Positions 27,495-36,858 of a stretch of 64,000 nucleotides of DNA are shown one piece after another. The notes beneath the pieces were generated by a model, which was not told where the DNA came from, did no database searches, and worked only from the letters and a program-made list of their open reading frames with translations. The stretch is from the NCBI GenBank assembly GCA_963700395.1, contig CAVOXI010000004.1, positions 62,001 through 126,000 of the forward strand, written 5' to 3'. Numbering within the stretch: the stretch's first letter is position 1; each line of letters begins with the position of its first letter. This DNA is from Prado023 sp963700395. GTDB lineage: Bacteria > Actinomycetota > Actinomycetes > S36-B12 > CAIYMF01. The position numbers were made by a program, and so were the translations under genes.

Positions 27495-29709
27495 GTGGCG
27501 TCCCGGCCCGATCAGGGGGGGTCGACACCACCACCGCCGCAGCGTCGTTGGGGCCGGATCCCCCTCTCGCGTCCCCGCCGGCGGGCTCGTCGGGGCCAAG
27601 ATCCCGGCGCCCCGCAGCCCGGCGCCGCCGGGCCCGACGGACACCATGGACCACGACCGCCAGGACAAGGGCCGCCAGCGCCAGCTGGACCAGGACGCGG
27701 GCTGCATTGGCATAGGCGGCCGACTCGACCACGAGCTGGCCCGTCTCCCCGAAGGGGTCGCCCTCGGCCGTGACCAGCTGGATCGTGACGGGGATCGGAC
27801 CCGCACCCGCGACCTGAGCCGTCACCTCGACGGACGTGCGCCGCTGGGGGGGGATCGCGAACGGTGGGACAGGGTCGGCGGAGAAGAGCTGCGAGGGCGT
27901 GGCGCTGAGCTCGAGGCCGACCGTGACCTCGGTGGGTCCGGAGTTCTCCACCGTGATCGGGATGGTGCCCGACGCGCCCGAGACGGTGATCGACCCGCTC
28001 GACACCACCTTCACCGACGTGACCAGGGCCCCGACCTGGTCGTCGACCAGCTCGGTCAGCTCCGTTCGCGCCTGCGGGTGGCTGCGGAACCACGAGCCCA
28101 GCTGCCGGGTCGGAGCGGTGCGCGTCACCTCGGCGATGACCGCGGGATCCGTGACCACCCCGGCATAGGTGTTGAGGTCGCCGTACTGCGCACGCACCTG
28201 CGCGACATGGGGCGCAGGCAGCTCCTGGGCCTCCTGCTCCGGGGTCGGACCCGCCTGCACGCGCGGCAGCGAGCTCGGCTCGCGGGCCAGTGCCGATGCC
28301 AGGGACGTGGCCCTGACCCACGGGGCGCCGGTCAGGGCGTCGATGACCATCGGGGCAGCCCCGGCAGGTGGGTCCCACGCGGGGTCCGGACCGGTCACGA
28401 CGAGCCGCTGGGTCTCTGGCAGCTCGATGGCGGTCACCAGCGTCTGTGCCAGCAGCGACTGGCGTACCGCGGTCTGCTCGGCCGGCGTCCCCATGGGCAG
28501 CGCCAGCGTGTTGGAGAGGCCGGAGTCGAGCAGCAGGGCGCGCAGGTCGCCCTCGGAGGTGGGCAGGACCACGTTGCCGCTGGGGGTGAAGTAGTCCGGC
28601 TGAGCCAGGGGGGCCGCCCCGTCGCTGAGGACGACGACGGCGACGTCAGCGGCGGCCAGCGCCGCCAGGGTGCCGGGGCGGGCGACGCCTCCGGGGGGCA
28701 GGGCGACCGAGGACCGCAGTGGCCGGCCGAGGATGTCCGCCGTGGCCGCGTCGATCCGGGGGCGCTGGCGCAGCGCCGCCCCCAGGACCCTGCCCCGCCG
28801 GGCCGCGTCGATGTCGGGCCATGCATAGAGCGAACCGGCGGCATCGGCACCCGGGGCCGACAGTGCCTCTGTCAGGGTGTCGAACCAGTCGGCCACCTCG
28901 CGTCGGCGGGTGCCCGCGACGACCCGGCCATCGGGTTGGCGCACCTGGTACCCGTCGGCCATGTCGGAGGCGGACTGGACGACCTCCGGATCGACGACCA
29001 GGGACACCGACCCAGGGTCAGGCATCGCGGCGTCAAGCAGCCGGGTGAGCCGCCCGGCGGGGGACATCTGGACCGCGGCGTCCTCGGTCAGTAGCACGCC
29101 CTGCGCATCGCGCAGCGGGGCTCCCGTGAGGGGCCAGATCGTGGTCACCAGCAGCGGTTCCACCGTGGTGTCCGTGGGCCACCAGGGCAGGAAGGTGCGA
29201 TCGAGGTCCTGGCGGACCGGCCCCGCGCCCGTGTCCCCCAGCGCCTCGGCGCCCGTGACGTAGGCCCCGGCTCCCGTGAGCCCCAGGTCGTCGACCTCGG
29301 CGCTCAGCTCGAAGGGCCGGGACTGGCCCGGGCCCAGCTCGTCGGCCACCTCGTCGTCGACGCCCTCGATCACCTGGCCCCTGCGCTGTCCGGCCCCTGC
29401 CAGGACCTCGGGGATCTCGTCGCGGTTCACCAGCGGGGTCGGGGAGACGCGCAGGACGGCAGAGACATCACGGACGGGGGCGGTGGAGATGTTGGTGATG
29501 CTCCCCCTGATGGTCAGTCGCTCGCCGGGCTCAGGGATCGACGGGGAGAAGCTGGAGATGCGGATCGCCAGCGCACCGGCGCCGATCGTGGGCCGTTCCG
29601 CCCCCGGCTGGACCGCGGCCGCGGCAGGCGACGTGCCGGCGAGCAGGAAGGCGGTGCAGGCCCCGGCCAGGAGCGCGCCAGCAGGACGCGGTCCGACCCG
29701 CGGGGTCAC
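27487..29709 (-). CDS. large secreted/anchored DUF6049-like protein
   Basis: A 740-aa protein with a signal peptide (cleavage near residue 32, TSPAAAA), a long extracellular part and one C-terminal membrane helix (about 675-695) followed by RRARRRR. I see no catalytic motif. The NUDIX-DUF6049-murJ order is conserved in actinobacteria, where this protein has no established role; a part in envelope assembly is inference from context. The GTG start overlaps the NUDIX stop (GTGA) and the stop overlaps murJ. Confidence 0.83.
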   Translation of the reverse strand: MTPRVGPRPAGALLAGACTAFLLAGTSPAAAAVQPGAERPTIGAGALAIRISSFSPSIPEPGERLTIRGSITNISTAPVRDVSAVLRVSPTPLVNRDEIPEVLAGAGQRRGQVIEGVDDEVADELGPGQSRPFELSAEVDDLGLTGAGAYVTGAEALGDTGAGPVRQDLDRTFLPWWPTDTTVEPLLVTTIWPLTGAPLRDAQGVLLTEDAAVQMSPAGRLTRLLDAAMPDPGSVSLVVDPEVVQSASDMADGYQVRQPDGRVVAGTRRREVADWFDTLTEALSAPGADAAGSLYAWPDIDAARRGRVLGAALRQRPRIDAATADILGRPLRSSVALPPGGVARPGTLAALAAADVAVVVLSDGAAPLAQPDYFTPSGNVVLPTSEGDLRALLLDSGLSNTLALPMGTPAEQTAVRQSLLAQTLVTAIELPETQRLVVTGPDPAWDPPAGAAPMVIDALTGAPWVRATSLASALAREPSSLPRVQAGPTPEQEAQELPAPHVAQVRAQYGDLNTYAGVVTDPAVIAEVTRTAPTRQLGSWFRSHPQARTELTELVDDQVGALVTSVKVVSSGSITVSGASGTIPITVENSGPTEVTVGLELSATPSQLFSADPVPPFAIPPQRRTSVEVTAQVAGAGPIPVTIQLVTAEGDPFGETGQLVVESAAYANAARVLVQLALAALVLAVVVHGVRRARRRRAAGRRDLGPDEPAGGDARGGSGPNDAAAVVVSTPPDRAGTPRD

Positions 29710-30713
29710 TTCACTCCCGGGACGATCTGCGGGACCTTCTCGACGAGGCGGCGCTCGTCGCCGTAGGCGAGCTTGCGCACGACCTGGTGGAACGGGATCC
29801 ACTCGACTGCCTCGACCTCGATGTCCTCGTCGGACAGCTCACCTCCGACGGCCTCGATCACGTAGTGGTGGACGGTCTTGTGGATGCGCTTGTCCTCGAC
29901 GACGAACCAGAAGTCGATCACGCCCAGGGGAGCCACGATCCGACCCACGAGACCGGTCTCCTCGAAGACCTCGCGCAGGGCGGCCTGCTCCGGGGTCTCG
30001 CCCTCCTCGACATGGCCCTTGGGCAGGCTCCACAGGAGGCGCGAGCGGCGATCGTGACGTGCGATGAGGGCGACGGCGGTGGGATCGCTGGACAGGTCGA
30101 GCACGACCCCGCCGGCTGAGGTCTCCTCGACCTTGGGCAGCCGCCGCCCACGCAACGCGCCAGGGCGGACCTTGCGCACGCCGCGCCCAGCGGCCATCAG
30201 GGTGGCGGGGTTGGGGAACATCCTGCGCGCGCCGCCCTCGCCGGGGTCGTCGGCCGCAGGCGCCTCAGCGGTCGAGTCAGCCGTCGCCCCGTCCGGCGCT
30301 GCGTGCGCGCCCTCCACCCCTGTGCTGGGGACGGCAGGGGGTGTCGGGTCGGCCACGGTCACCGGGTTGCCACCACGTCGCGGAAGCGTCCCAGGGGTGG
30401 GTCCGCTGCTGTTGCGCGGCGCTGGGGGCGCGGGGGGCGGCGGGGTGGGGATGGGAGGTGTCGCTGGCCCCCCGTCGTCGGCCGGGGCCAGGTCGGGCGC
30501 CCCGATCGTCACGGGAGGGGACGGCGCGGAGGCGTCGGCGTCCGGCGCCTCGGGCGCGGCCAGATCGGGGGTGCCGACGTTCGGCTCATGCTCGTCCTCA
30601 GCCGGCGCGGTAGCGCCTGGTGAACCCGGACGGCGCAGGTCAGCGGGGGTCGGGACGGTGTACCGGCGTCCCTCGCGCCGCGGAGGCGGCACAGGAGTCG
30701 GCGGCATTGGCAT
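29706..30713 (-). CDS. NUDIX hydrolase with a long disordered N-terminus
   Basis: A 335-aa protein. The NUDIX domain occupies about residues 190-330, with the full Nudix box at 233-255 (G-x5-E-x7-REVFEETG). The first 185 residues are Pro/Ala/Asp-rich and probably unstructured. M. tuberculosis MutT4 lies at the matching location; the substrate is not known from sequence. It heads the NUDIX-DUF6049-murJ operon and is divergent from the CCA-adding enzyme. The ATG sits 6 nt after TATCCT, which suggests a leaderless mRNA. Confidence 0.88.
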   Translation of the reverse strand: MPMPPTPVPPPRREGRRYTVPTPADLRRPGSPGATAPAEDEHEPNVGTPDLAAPEAPDADASAPSPPVTIGAPDLAPADDGGPATPPIPTPPPPAPPAPRNSSGPTPGTLPRRGGNPVTVADPTPPAVPSTGVEGAHAAPDGATADSTAEAPAADDPGEGGARRMFPNPATLMAAGRGVRKVRPGALRGRRLPKVEETSAGGVVLDLSSDPTAVALIARHDRRSRLLWSLPKGHVEEGETPEQAALREVFEETGLVGRIVAPLGVIDFWFVVEDKRIHKTVHHYVIEAVGGELSDEDIEVEAVEWIPFHQVVRKLAYGDERRLVEKVPQIVPGVK

Positions 30714-30719
30714 GCTGGC

Positions 30720-30740
30720 AGGATAGCGGCCGCGTAGGCT
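30720..30740. promoter_or_regulatory. back-to-back leaderless promoters
   Basis: Only 35 bp separate the ATG of the NUDIX gene (30713, minus) from the GTG of the CCA-adding enzyme (30749, plus). TATCCT on the minus strand (30720-30725) lies 6 nt from the first, and TAGGCT on the plus strand (30735-30740) lies 8 nt from the second. The two -35 regions must overlap the opposite gene. Confidence 0.5.
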
Positions 30741-30748
30741 CTCGGCTC

Positions 30749-32206
30749 GTGCCTGACGTCCCCCCCCGCGCGGCGCTTGCGGCAGCGAGCCGCATGCATA
30801 TCGACGACCTGCTCGTCGAGATCCCGGAACTGCTCGACCTGGCCCAGCGCATGTCCCAGGCGGGTCATGAGATCGCCCTCGTCGGAGGTTCAGTCCGCGA
30901 CGCGGTGCTGCTGGGGCGGCACACGGACCTCGACCTGGCCACGTCGGCCCATCCCGCGCAGACCCTGGCCGTGCTGGAGGAGTGGGCGGATGCGACCTGG
31001 GACATCGGCATCGACTTCGGCACGATCGGGGCGCGGCGGGGTGAGCACCAGTTCGAGATCACGACCTATCGCAGCGACACCTACGACCGCACGACGCGCA
31101 AGCCGGAGGTGACCTACGGCGACTCGCTGCTCGAGGACCTGCGCCGCCGCGACTTCACCATCAACGCCATGGCGGTGACCCTGCCCGACCGCACCTTCGT
31201 CGACCCCTTCGACGGCCTTGCCGACCTCGCTGCCCACACCCTGCGCACGCCCGCGACCCCGGAGGAGTCCTTCGCCGACGACCCGCTGCGGATGATGCGG
31301 GCAGCCCGGTTCGTCGCGCAGCTCGGCGTGTCCGTGGCCCCGGAGGTCCTGGATGCGATGACGGCGATGTCGGACCGGATCACCATGGTCTCCGCGGAAC
31401 GGGTCCGCGACGAGCTGTCGAAGCTGCTCCTGGCTGAGGTGCCGCGGATGGGCCTCGAGCTGATGGTCGACACCGGCCTGGCTGACCACGTGCTCCCTGA
31501 GCTGCCGGCTTTGCGCCTCGAGATCGACGAGCACCACCGCCACAAGGACGTCTACGAGCACTCGCTGATCGTCCTGGACCAGGCGATCGACCTCGAGACC
31601 TCGCACGATCCCGCCTCCCCGCCGGACCTGGTCCTGCGCCTGGCCGCCCTGCTCCACGACATCGGCAAGCCGCGGACCCGGCGCTTCGAGCACGGCGGGC
31701 GGGTCAGCTTCCACCACCACGAGGTCGTGGGCGCGAAGCTGGTCCGCAAGCGTCTGACGGCCCTGCGATACCCCAAGGTCGTCGTCGACGACGTCGCCAC
31801 CCTCGTCGAGCTGCACCTGCGCTTCCACGGGTATGGCAGCGGCGAATGGACGGACGCCGCAGTGCGCCGCTACGTCAGGGACGCCGGGGACCAGCTCGCG
31901 CAGCTGCACAAGCTGACCCGGGCGGACTGCACCACCCGCAACCCCAGGAAGGCCGCGGCGCTGCGCCGGACCTATGACGACCTCGAGGGCCGGATCGGCG
32001 TGCTCACCGAGGCCGAGGAGCTGGCGTCCATCCGGCCCGACCTCGATGGCAACGAGATCATGGTCATCCTCGGGATCGGCCCCGGGCGCGACGTCGGCGA
32101 GGCCTACCGCTGGCTCATGGAGCGGCGCCTCGACGACGGCCCCCTGGGCCGGGAGCGTGCCGAGGAGGAGCTGCGTGCGTGGTGGGCGGGGCGCTCCCCG
32201 TCCTGA
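30749..32206 (+). CDS. CCA tRNA nucleotidyltransferase
   Basis: A 485-aa class II nucleotidyltransferase with a C-terminal HD domain. The head has LVGGSVRDAVL and DLDLATSAHP, the neck has RRRDFTINAMA, and the HD motif is ALLHDIGKPRTR. It adds or repairs the tRNA 3' CCA; in actinobacteria the gene at this place is annotated pcnA/cca. The GTG start at 30749 follows TAGGCT by 8 nt, so it may be leaderless; an internal ATG (MHIDDLLVEIP) is the alternative start. Confidence 0.92.
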   Translation: MPDVPPRAALAAASRMHIDDLLVEIPELLDLAQRMSQAGHEIALVGGSVRDAVLLGRHTDLDLATSAHPAQTLAVLEEWADATWDIGIDFGTIGARRGEHQFEITTYRSDTYDRTTRKPEVTYGDSLLEDLRRRDFTINAMAVTLPDRTFVDPFDGLADLAAHTLRTPATPEESFADDPLRMMRAARFVAQLGVSVAPEVLDAMTAMSDRITMVSAERVRDELSKLLLAEVPRMGLELMVDTGLADHVLPELPALRLEIDEHHRHKDVYEHSLIVLDQAIDLETSHDPASPPDLVLRLAALLHDIGKPRTRRFEHGGRVSFHHHEVVGAKLVRKRLTALRYPKVVVDDVATLVELHLRFHGYGSGEWTDAAVRRYVRDAGDQLAQLHKLTRADCTTRNPRKAAALRRTYDDLEGRIGVLTEAEELASIRPDLDGNEIMVILGIGPGRDVGEAYRWLMERRLDDGPLGRERAEEELRAWWAGRSPS

Positions 32207-32356
32207 CCTCGCCGGTACGGGGGCGGGTCCTGGCGATGGCGGCGTGCGACGCGTCGGCGGCGGGCGGCGACCTCCCCGGCGATGTCGGACCCGTGCGGTT
32301 CAATGTGTCCACGCACCGCGGCAGGGTCGAGCCGGGGCGCTGTAGGAGGAACTGTC

Positions 32357-34192
32357 ATGTCCGGGACTCTCACCCGGCAGCGCCGCACCGTCAGGCGTCC
32401 GGCACTGCCCCACCTCGTGGGACTCGATGGGCTGCGCGCGGTCGCCGTCATCGCCGTGGTGCTCTACCACGCGGACGTCGCCTGGATCCCGGGCGGATTC
32501 CTCGGCGTCGACGTGTTCTTCGTCCTCTCCGGATTCCTGATCACCTCGCTGCTGCTGGTCGAGCTCGACCGCACGGGGGGCATCGACTTCAAGAACTTCT
32601 ACATCCGCCGCGCCCGTCGGCTGCTGCCCGCCCTCTTCGCGGTGCTCGCAGTCGCAGCCCTGCTGGTCGCGACCGTGGCCTACGACGGTGCCGGCGCCTT
32701 CCGCCGCGACCTCCCGGGTGCGCTGTTCTACTACTCCAACTGGTTGAGCATCTTCACCGAGACCTCGTACTTCGAGTTCATCGGACGCCCCCCGATGCTC
32801 AAGCACCTGTGGTCGCTGGCGGTCGAGGAGCAGTTCTACATCTTCTGGCCGGCGATCGCCCTCTTCGCCTACCGCATGCGCGGGGCGCGAGCCGTGGGGC
32901 TGGTCGCCCTCGGGGGGGCGCTGCTCTCCACGCTGGCGATGACCATCGGCTCGGTCGTGGGAGACATGCCGGGTGCCGCCGACCCCAGCCGGCTCTACTT
33001 CGGCACCGACACGCACGCGATGGGCGTCTGCGTCGGTGCTGCCCTGGCTGTCATCTGGCGCCCAGGACGGACCTCGCCGGTGCTGCACCGTCAGGCGCAG
33101 ATGGTCATCACCGGCGCGGGTGCGGCGGCCCTGCTCCTGCTGGTCGCCATGTTCACGATGATCGGGGAGTTCTCGACGTTCCTCTACCGGGGCGGCTTCC
33201 TGGTGGTGGCAGTCGTCTCGGCGGTGGTGGTTGCGGCGGCCAGCCACCGGGGCGTGGCGTTCGGCACCTGGCTGGGGATGCGGCCCATGCGCTGGGTCGG
33301 CGAGCGGTCCTACGGCATCTACCTCTGGCACTGGCCGCTGTTCCTGGTCACCCGTCCGGGGGTGGACATCCCCCTCGACGGAGTCGCGGCCCTCGTCGTT
33401 CGTCTCGCTCTCCTGCTGGGGATCGCCGAGCTCAGCTACCGCTACCTGGAGATGCCGGTCCGCCGTGGAGCGGTAGCCCGGGCCTGGCGCCGGGTGCGCG
33501 ACGGCGACCTGCCGCAGCCCAACCCCAGGCTCCTGGCACTGGTGGCCGCCGTGGCGCTCGTGGTCATGTTCACCGGCTTCCGCGTCATCACGGCGCCGGC
33601 ACCGGCCGCGGCTGCTGGCGGAATGACGGCCGAGCAGTTCGCCGCCTTCGCGCCGGTCCGCGCCCCGCTCGAACGGGAGTTCGCCCGGATGGCTGCAGCC
33701 GAGGACCTCGACCCGCGCACCAAGGTCACGGCCTTCGGGGACTCCGTGATGCTCGGGGCCTCCGGCGCCCTTGAGAGCGACACGTTCAACGTGGACCTGC
33801 ACGCGAAGGTCGCCACCCAGGCCACCGACGTGCTGGCGGCCATCGACCGACAGGTGAGCAGCGGTCAGTTGCGCGACACCGTCCTGCTGCATGTCGGCAA
33901 CAACGGCATCGTGACCGAGGATCAGTTGCGCGCGATGCTGACGAAGCTCGCGGCCGCCGAGAAGGTCGTGCTGGTCAACGTCCGGGTCCCACGGGCGTGG
34001 ATGGCGCCCAACAACGCGCTCATCGCGTCGGTCGCCAAGGACTTCCCGAATGTCACGATCGCTGACTGGGCCAAGGCGTCGGAGGATCACCGTGACTACA
34101 TGGTCAAGGACGGGGTCCATCTGACCGGCAAGGGCGCCGCGGTCTACACGAGCGTCCTGGCAGAGGCGGCCGGCGTCGAGCAGCCCACCTGA
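32357..34192 (+). CDS. OafA/YrhL-type acyltransferase with SGNH domain
   Basis: A 611-aa protein. Residues 25-400 form an acyltransferase_3 membrane domain of about ten helices that starts LDGLRAVAVIAVVLYHAD, with the conserved His in LYHAD. The C-terminal SGNH-hydrolase-like domain has FGDSVMLG, HVGNNG and KDGVHLTGKG (the DxxH pair). These proteins O-acetylate envelope sugars or peptidoglycan; the acceptor is unknown. The ATG at 32357 has TAGGAGGA upstream. It is 150 bp after the CCA-adding gene on the same strand. Confidence 0.9.
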   Translation: MSGTLTRQRRTVRRPALPHLVGLDGLRAVAVIAVVLYHADVAWIPGGFLGVDVFFVLSGFLITSLLLVELDRTGGIDFKNFYIRRARRLLPALFAVLAVAALLVATVAYDGAGAFRRDLPGALFYYSNWLSIFTETSYFEFIGRPPMLKHLWSLAVEEQFYIFWPAIALFAYRMRGARAVGLVALGGALLSTLAMTIGSVVGDMPGAADPSRLYFGTDTHAMGVCVGAALAVIWRPGRTSPVLHRQAQMVITGAGAAALLLLVAMFTMIGEFSTFLYRGGFLVVAVVSAVVVAAASHRGVAFGTWLGMRPMRWVGERSYGIYLWHWPLFLVTRPGVDIPLDGVAALVVRLALLLGIAELSYRYLEMPVRRGAVARAWRRVRDGDLPQPNPRLLALVAAVALVVMFTGFRVITAPAPAAAAGGMTAEQFAAFAPVRAPLEREFARMAAAEDLDPRTKVTAFGDSVMLGASGALESDTFNVDLHAKVATQATDVLAAIDRQVSSGQLRDTVLLHVGNNGIVTEDQLRAMLTKLAAAEKVVLVNVRVPRAWMAPNNALIASVAKDFPNVTIADWAKASEDHRDYMVKDGVHLTGKGAAVYTSVLAEAAGVEQPT

Positions 34193-34271
34193 GGAGCGCC
34201 CCGCGATTTGGCCGGCAGTGGGCGACGCCGGTACGATTGCGGACGTTGTCGTGCTGCTTCGGTGGCGCGAT

Positions 34272-34358
34272 GCGCGAGTGGCGGAATAGGCAGACGCGCA
34301 CGGTTCAGGTCCGTGTACTCGAAAGGGTGTGGGGGTTCAACTCCCCCCTCGCGCACCA
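34272..34358 (+). tRNA. tRNA-Leu (CAG anticodon)
   Basis: A class II tRNA. Acceptor GCGCGAG pairs with CTCGCGC, the discriminator is A and CCA is encoded. The anticodon stem-loop CGGTTCAGGTCCG gives CAG. The long variable arm and the T arm GGGGGTTCAACTCCCCC complete the fold. Confidence 0.95.
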
Positions 34359-34363
34359 ACAAC

Positions 34364-34379
34364 CTGGGGGATCCCCCAG
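34364..34379 (+). terminator. hairpin after tRNA-Leu
   Basis: CTGGGGGATCCCCCAG is a perfect palindrome 6 nt after the tRNA. A second stem (CGGCCCGGT with ACCGGGCCG) follows at about 34382-34413. There is no U-tract. Confidence 0.5.
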
Positions 34380-34419
34380 CCCGGCCCGGTCTCGGAGACG
34401 AGCACCGGGCCGTTCGCGT

Positions 34420-34893
34420 TCACATGGGCACCGAAGTGCGCTGAACGCCCACCCCGTCCCCGGATGCGCGTTCGGCAGATCGTGGGCTGCGGGGCGCCGG
34501 GAACTCCCGGATCGACATGGCCTCCAGCTTGGACGCGAGCACCGTGCACACCAGCGCACTCAGCGGACCTCCGGGCGCGGCAGCGGCAGCTCACGGCCTC
34601 CTCCATGGCGCGCACGGACCGCCGCCCGGCCGGCAGGTCCGCCGCCGCGGCACGACCCGCCGCGGCGGCCTCGGCCGAGCACGTCGATCGCCGCCTGCAG
34701 CGCGTCGGACGGTTCGGCCGTGCCGGCCGCGGCGCGCCAGGCCGCGCCCCGGCTCGCCTGCGCGAGCACCTCGTCGAGCGCCCCTCCCGACACCAACGCG
34801 TCGGCAACCGCCTGGGCCCAGGCCGACGAGCACGCTGAGCTCGGCGGGATCGAGCCCCGGGTCCGCCGTGGGCAGCCAGGTCCGGGCGCTCAT
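34420..34893 (-). pseudogene. small partner gene of the broken hydrolase, with about three frameshifts
   Basis: The frame begins with ATG at 34893, overlapping the hydrolase stop as ATGA, and reads MSARTWLPTADPGLDPAEL. It then moves to a second frame (LVSGGALDEVLAQASRGAAW), a third (AEAAAAGRAAAADLPAGRR) and back to the first (LSALVCTVLASKLEAMSI), ending TSVPM at 34420. The amino-acid texture stays coding throughout and the shifts cancel. The reconstructed product is about 155 aa and Ala-rich; I do not recognise it. See the frameshift-cluster finding for interpretations. Confidence 0.6.
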
Positions 34894-36661
34894 CGGGGAC
34901 GCTCCTCACGGAGGACGGGGCAGCCAGCTGGTGCACCCCGGCCAGGTGGAAGTCGGCGACGTCGTCGACGGGTGCGCGTCCGTCGGCGGCATGCCGGGCC
35001 GACCTGTCGAGCTCCACCTTCAGCAGCACGCCCTGGGATCCCGGTTCGCACGCGATCTCGCGCAGCCCACGGATCGGGTCCTTCCACATCGCGATCATCC
35101 GGCTGGGCGGCAGTCCCCTCGGCTGGGAGCGCAGCGCCATCCCGAGCGCGGTCAGGGTCAGCACCGCGGACCCCGGATCGTCGGCGAGCACGCTGGCGTA
35201 CCGGGCGGTCCACCGGGTCGCGAGCTGTGGCCCGTCGAGCAGGAGGGTCACCACCAGCGTGGGGCCGACCGAGCGGATCAGCTCGGCCACACCGTCGAGC
35301 CGCGCCAGGTCCTCGCAGACCACGGCCGCGACGGTGACGCCGCCACCGAGGTCGAGGAAGTGCACGCTCCGCTTGGGGATGTCCATCGCCTCCCACCAGC
35401 GAACGCCCGGGAGGAAGCGCCCCCGCGAGGTCGTAGGCCTCGATCTGGCCGGCGTCCAGGAACCACCTGTGGTGCTTGTTCTGCCGGTAGTGCCACCAGC
35501 GCCCGCCCAGCAGCAGGCCGGTGTGCACGCCGTTGCCGGGGAACAGGCCCGTCGCGGCCGGGTCCGGGCGCAGGCCGCAGACCAGCATCGGCACGCCCCG
35601 GCGCTGCCAGCAGGGCCTCGAACTGCGCGACCTGCGCCTCATCGAGGCAACCCTCCGGCAGCACGACCACGTCGACGCCATCGACCTCCTCCAGGGCCGC
35701 GTCGACGAGCCTGTCGACCAGGTCCATGTCGAGCGGCTCCGAGGGCTCGTAGCTGAAGTAGCCGAACGGCTCGCGCTCCGGCCTGCGCACCGTGCCGGGC
35801 ACGGGCACGAAGTCGGACTCCCGGATCTGCAGCGGCCACGGCAGCAGCAGGACGTTGACATCGCGCGCTGACGTCCGGCTGCCCGCGCGTCGCATGGGGA
35901 CGGCGTGCCACACCACCTCGATGCCGTCCCAGGCCGTGGCCACGTAGCGCGACAGCGAGCGGTGGGTGATGCCGACCGACGTCGTGCGCCCCTTCGGGAT
36001 GAGGGTGACCCGATCGGCCGGTCTGCCGTGCCAGCCGAGCCGTGCCGTGCGAGCAGCTCGCCGCCCTTGGCCAGGAACACGCTGCCCGGGCCTGCGTCCG
36101 ACCGGTTCCCGGTCAGGCCGGCGCTCGCCTCGTCCGCGATCGCGTGCAGGGCGAGGACCGCTTCGCACAGCGCCCACGGCCGGCCCTCGGCGAGCTCGCG
36201 GATCGGGTGTGTCCACGTGGTCGAGCACGATCGACCAGAGCCGCTGCACGTCCTGCGGCGGCGGCTGCTCGTCACGCGCGTCCATCGCGGCGCGCCACCC
36301 GGTGGCGGCGGTGGTCACGCGGGCTGCTGAACGGCTCGTCCCCGGGCGGCGGCCAGGCCCGCCCAGCGGGCGGTGACACCACGAACCGGAAGGCATGGGC
36401 GCGCTCCAGCAGGACGCTGGTGAGGGCGCAGACATCCGGCGCCCAGGCAAGCAGCCCGGCTGCGACCCGCGGGATCCGACACGTCCGCCTCGAGCAGCCA
36501 TCGCCACAGCCCCGCCACCGTGAGGTCGCCCGCGGACAGCTGCACGGCTGCGCCGGTCATCCATGTCGACGCTCCCCGGCGGAGTGCGCCAGGGCCAGTG
36601 CCGGCAGCATCCGCCCAGCCCTGCCCGCCGCCCTTCTCCTGGGCCAGTCCGTCCCTGACAT
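34890..36661 (-). pseudogene. carbon-nitrogen hydrolase (nitrilase superfamily), broken by about eight frameshifts
   Basis: The start is ATG at 36661 with GGGAGG 4 nt upstream (MSGTDWPRRRAAGRAGR). The product can be followed through successive frames, with breaks near 36610, 36475, 36310, 36215, 36045, 35600, 35400 and 34930. Reconstructed, it is about 590 aa. An N-terminal part of about 280 aa is followed by a CN-hydrolase domain with the Glu of VVVLPEGCLDE, a Lys candidate in NKHHRWF and the Cys of AAVVCEDLAR. The end CPVLREERPR overlaps the partner gene. Each in-frame stretch looks conserved and internal stops are few, unlike an old pseudogene. Confidence 0.65.
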
Positions 36662-36858
36662 GGGTCCTCCCGAGGTCCGTGGTGCGGGCCATGGTGTCGG
36701 ATCGCACCGCCGCCGTTCAAGGGGTGGCTGCGGGGGCCGTGGGAGCTGCCGGCATGCCCAGCCCGGCGGCAACAGTCATGGCAGTCCCTGCGCGGCCCAA
36801 CAGCCGGCGGAGCTGCGAGCGGGACGTATGACAGCTGGTCCGCAGGGAAGAAGCACAG

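Noticed and set aside
34890..36661. Programmed frameshifting as the explanation of all hydrolase breaks
   Set aside because: Breaks go in both directions and show no common slippery heptamer or pseudoknot; kept only as a remote option.
34380..36830. Insertion sequence or phage remnant as a cause of the disrupted region
   Set aside because: No transposase, terminal inverted repeats or target duplication was seen, and the residues fit one conserved hydrolase locus.
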